This document shows, piece by piece, positions 62,919 to 64,000 of a stretch of 64,000 nt of DNA. The translations under genes and the position numbers were made by a program. How positions within the stretch are numbered: position 1 is the stretch's first letter; every line of letters begins with the position of its first letter. This DNA comes from Bdellovibrio bacteriovorus W (GTDB lineage Bacteria; Bdellovibrionota; Bdellovibrionia; Bdellovibrionales; Bdellovibrionaceae): contig CP002190.1 in NCBI GenBank assembly GCA_000525675.1, forward strand, positions 1,364,001 to 1,428,000. The letters are read 5' to 3'. The notes under the pieces are model-generated. The model had not been told where the DNA came from. It saw only the letters and a list, made by a program, of their open reading frames with translations, and made no database searches.

Positions 62919-63670
62919 AAAAAAACGGAGGCGTTTTTGAATTTGCAGCCATCGGGCATGTGAGGACTCCCTTTAAAGATAAGTTTGGAGTTCCTAGGCA
63001 GCCAGGGTTGGCTGCGGAGGCGAAGGGAGTGATTAAACTTCACTCGAATCCGGATTTAAAAACGGCTCTACGCAGCTTAGAAGAGTTCACTCATCTTTGG
63101 ATTGTTTTTGTATTTCACGAGCATGGCGGGAAAAGCTGGAAGCCCAGCATTCGTCCGCCGCGATTGGGTGGAAATCGTAAAGTGGGAGTCTTGGCCTCGC
63201 GCTCACCCCATCGACCCAATCCTATTGGAATTTCTGCTGTTACCATTGAAAAAATTGATCTTGAAGCTGAGGGTGGTCCTGAAATTTACGTGGGTTCTGT
63301 AGACCTCGTGGATGGAACGCCCGTGTTAGATATTAAGCCCTACATTCCCTATGCGGATTCCTTCCCAGAGGCCGGGGCTGGTTGGGCCTCAGAGCCTATT
63401 CCTCGCACGAAGGTGGAGTTTAGCGACGTAGCTCTTGCAGAGATAAAAAAACGCGATCCCGGTGGTGAGGCGCGCTTACAGCAAATGATTGTTTCTGTTC
63501 TAGAGTTAGATCCTCGGCCAGCCTATAAAAAGCGTCAGTTCCCAGTGAGTGATTCTAAATCATGGGGGCAGCGCTATGGTTTTGAGGTGCTTGGGCATGA
63601 CGTTAAGTATGAGATTCAAGAAAACCAGTTCTTGGTTTTTGCAATTCAAGACATGCCTGTTGAGAGTTGA
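62915..63670 (+). CDS. trmO: tRNA (N6-threonylcarbamoyladenosine(37)-N6)-methyltransferase TrmO
   Basis: 251 residues of the TsaA/TrmO family. FAAIGHVRTPFKDKFGVPRQP at the N terminus, THLWIVFVFHEHGG, GVLASRSPHRPNPIGIS and GTPVLDIKPYIPYAD are conserved marks. It adds a methyl group to t6A37 of tRNA-Thr using SAM. The ATGA overlap with ileS suggests translational coupling, sensibly pairing two tRNA genes. The C-terminal part is the usual TrmO extension. Confidence 0.94.
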   Translation: MKKNGGVFEFAAIGHVRTPFKDKFGVPRQPGLAAEAKGVIKLHSNPDLKTALRSLEEFTHLWIVFVFHEHGGKSWKPSIRPPRLGGNRKVGVLASRSPHRPNPIGISAVTIEKIDLEAEGGPEIYVGSVDLVDGTPVLDIKPYIPYADSFPEAGAGWASEPIPRTKVEFSDVALAEIKKRDPGGEARLQQMIVSVLELDPRPAYKKRQFPVSDSKSWGQRYGFEVLGHDVKYEIQENQFLVFAIQDMPVES

Positions 63671-63695
63671 TTCACTAGTCTGGTGTGAGGCGAGG

Positions 63696-63851
63696 GATTT
63701 GCGGAGTCCACTTAGTGCAGTTCCTTGCGCTTCAGCGGCACAGCATCCTGCTTCAGTTACGGCCGCTGGCTTCGCCATCGGTTCGGGCCGTCCAGGCCCC
63801 CGCAAAGGCCGCTTTCGGCCAGGGACTGCACTAAGTGGACTCCGCAAAATC
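63696..63851. repeat. Foldable inverted-repeat element (MITE/REP-like)
   Basis: A 24-bp perfect inverted repeat bounds the element: TTTGCGGAGTCCACTTAG... (63698-63721) and its complement (63825-63848). Inside are three further hairpins: CAGCGGC (63733-63739)/GCCGCTG (63762-63768), GGGCC/GGCCC (63785-63799) and GGCCG/CGGCC (63807-63820). The interior is GC-rich compared with its neighbours. It folds as a long stem with three branches and is intergenic after trmO. The 3' remainder of the window to 64000 holds nothing I recognise. Confidence 0.75.
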
Positions 63852-64000
63852 TTGCTTTCAATCTTGTTGCTGGAATATTTTTTTGAATAAGCCACCTGTA
63901 ACATAAAACTTTTAAAAATGAATGAGCGATTAAAGTAGAAGTGTTTGTCTTTTTTAGATCCTGTGTTGTGATAGGGGCTTGGAAAAGGATTTCTTCTGTG

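Noticed and set aside
63560-63904. Frames in both strands across the inverted-repeat element
   Set aside because: They mirror each other because of the inverted repeat (for example LRSPLSAVP and GTALSGLRK) and overlap trmO.

Overview
The window looks like a Bdellovibrio-type predatory bacterium (Bdellovibrionota). This is inferred from the gene families: a moderate-GC genome, many TTG/GTG starts, several degenerate HD-GYP proteins, exported nuclease, protease and murein enzymes, type-2 IleRS, SelO, and a TDO operon. No database search was possible, so genus and species are not certain.

Layout. 1-1500: 3' end of 23S rRNA, 5S rRNA and a strong terminator. 1.5-5.5 kb: small metal-binding-like protein, an SMR efflux gene behind a foldable leader RNA, an exported chalcone-isomerase-like protein, a degenerate HD-GYP protein and a small barrel-like protein. 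5.5-10.4 kb: RidA, a YdcF-like protein, an Mla-type lipid transport operon (permease, ATPase with eroded motifs, MCE protein) and a LolC/E-like permease. 10.4-16 kb (minus strand): dapD, murein-peptide amidase, murI, a CBS-less IMPDH/GMPR, a membrane protein and an ALDH3-type aldehyde dehydrogenase, then tRNA-Leu(UAA). 16.6-26.7 kb: exported proteins including an HNH nuclease, a Cys-rich lipoprotein, a TolC-RND pair without adaptor, SelO and a MerC protein. 26.8-30.8 kb: a Tat-exported HiPIP, FadD, a lipoprotein and a Bcp peroxiredoxin.

30.8-35.2 kb (minus strand) is a tight five-gene operon with tryptophan 2,3-dioxygenase, a threonine-aldolase-like PLP enzyme, a ureohydrolase, an exported protein and a creatininase-family amidohydrolase. 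36-43.3 kb is rich in signalling genes: two more HD-GYP relatives, an Hpt-like protein, CheX, CheY and a stand-alone LuxR-type protein, interleaved with queG, a CCA-adding enzyme and an RDD protein. 43.4-53.1 kb holds a thioesterase, an exported transglycosylase-like protein, HflX, the malic enzyme-PTA fusion and a beta-oxidation pair (thiolase plus multifunctional protein). 53.2-56.6 kb: a glycosyltransferase, a WecE-like aminotransferase and an exported HEXXH metalloprotease. 56.6-59.5 kb: a small membrane protein, tRNA-Gly(GCC), palindromes, a PepSY protein and a MerR/XRE regulator pair with a classic MerR promoter. 59.7-63.7 kb: ileS, whose frame is broken near 60070, and trmO. The window ends with a foldable inverted-repeat element.

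How the genes fit together. The enzymes favour amino-acid and fatty-acid catabolism (FadD, thiolase, FadB-like, TDO) and murein turnover (DapD, MpaA-like, MurI, SLT-like), as expected of a cell that feeds on prey macromolecules. The three HD-GYP relatives share an extra domain of about 60 residues that I do not recognise, and each has lost different catalytic positions.
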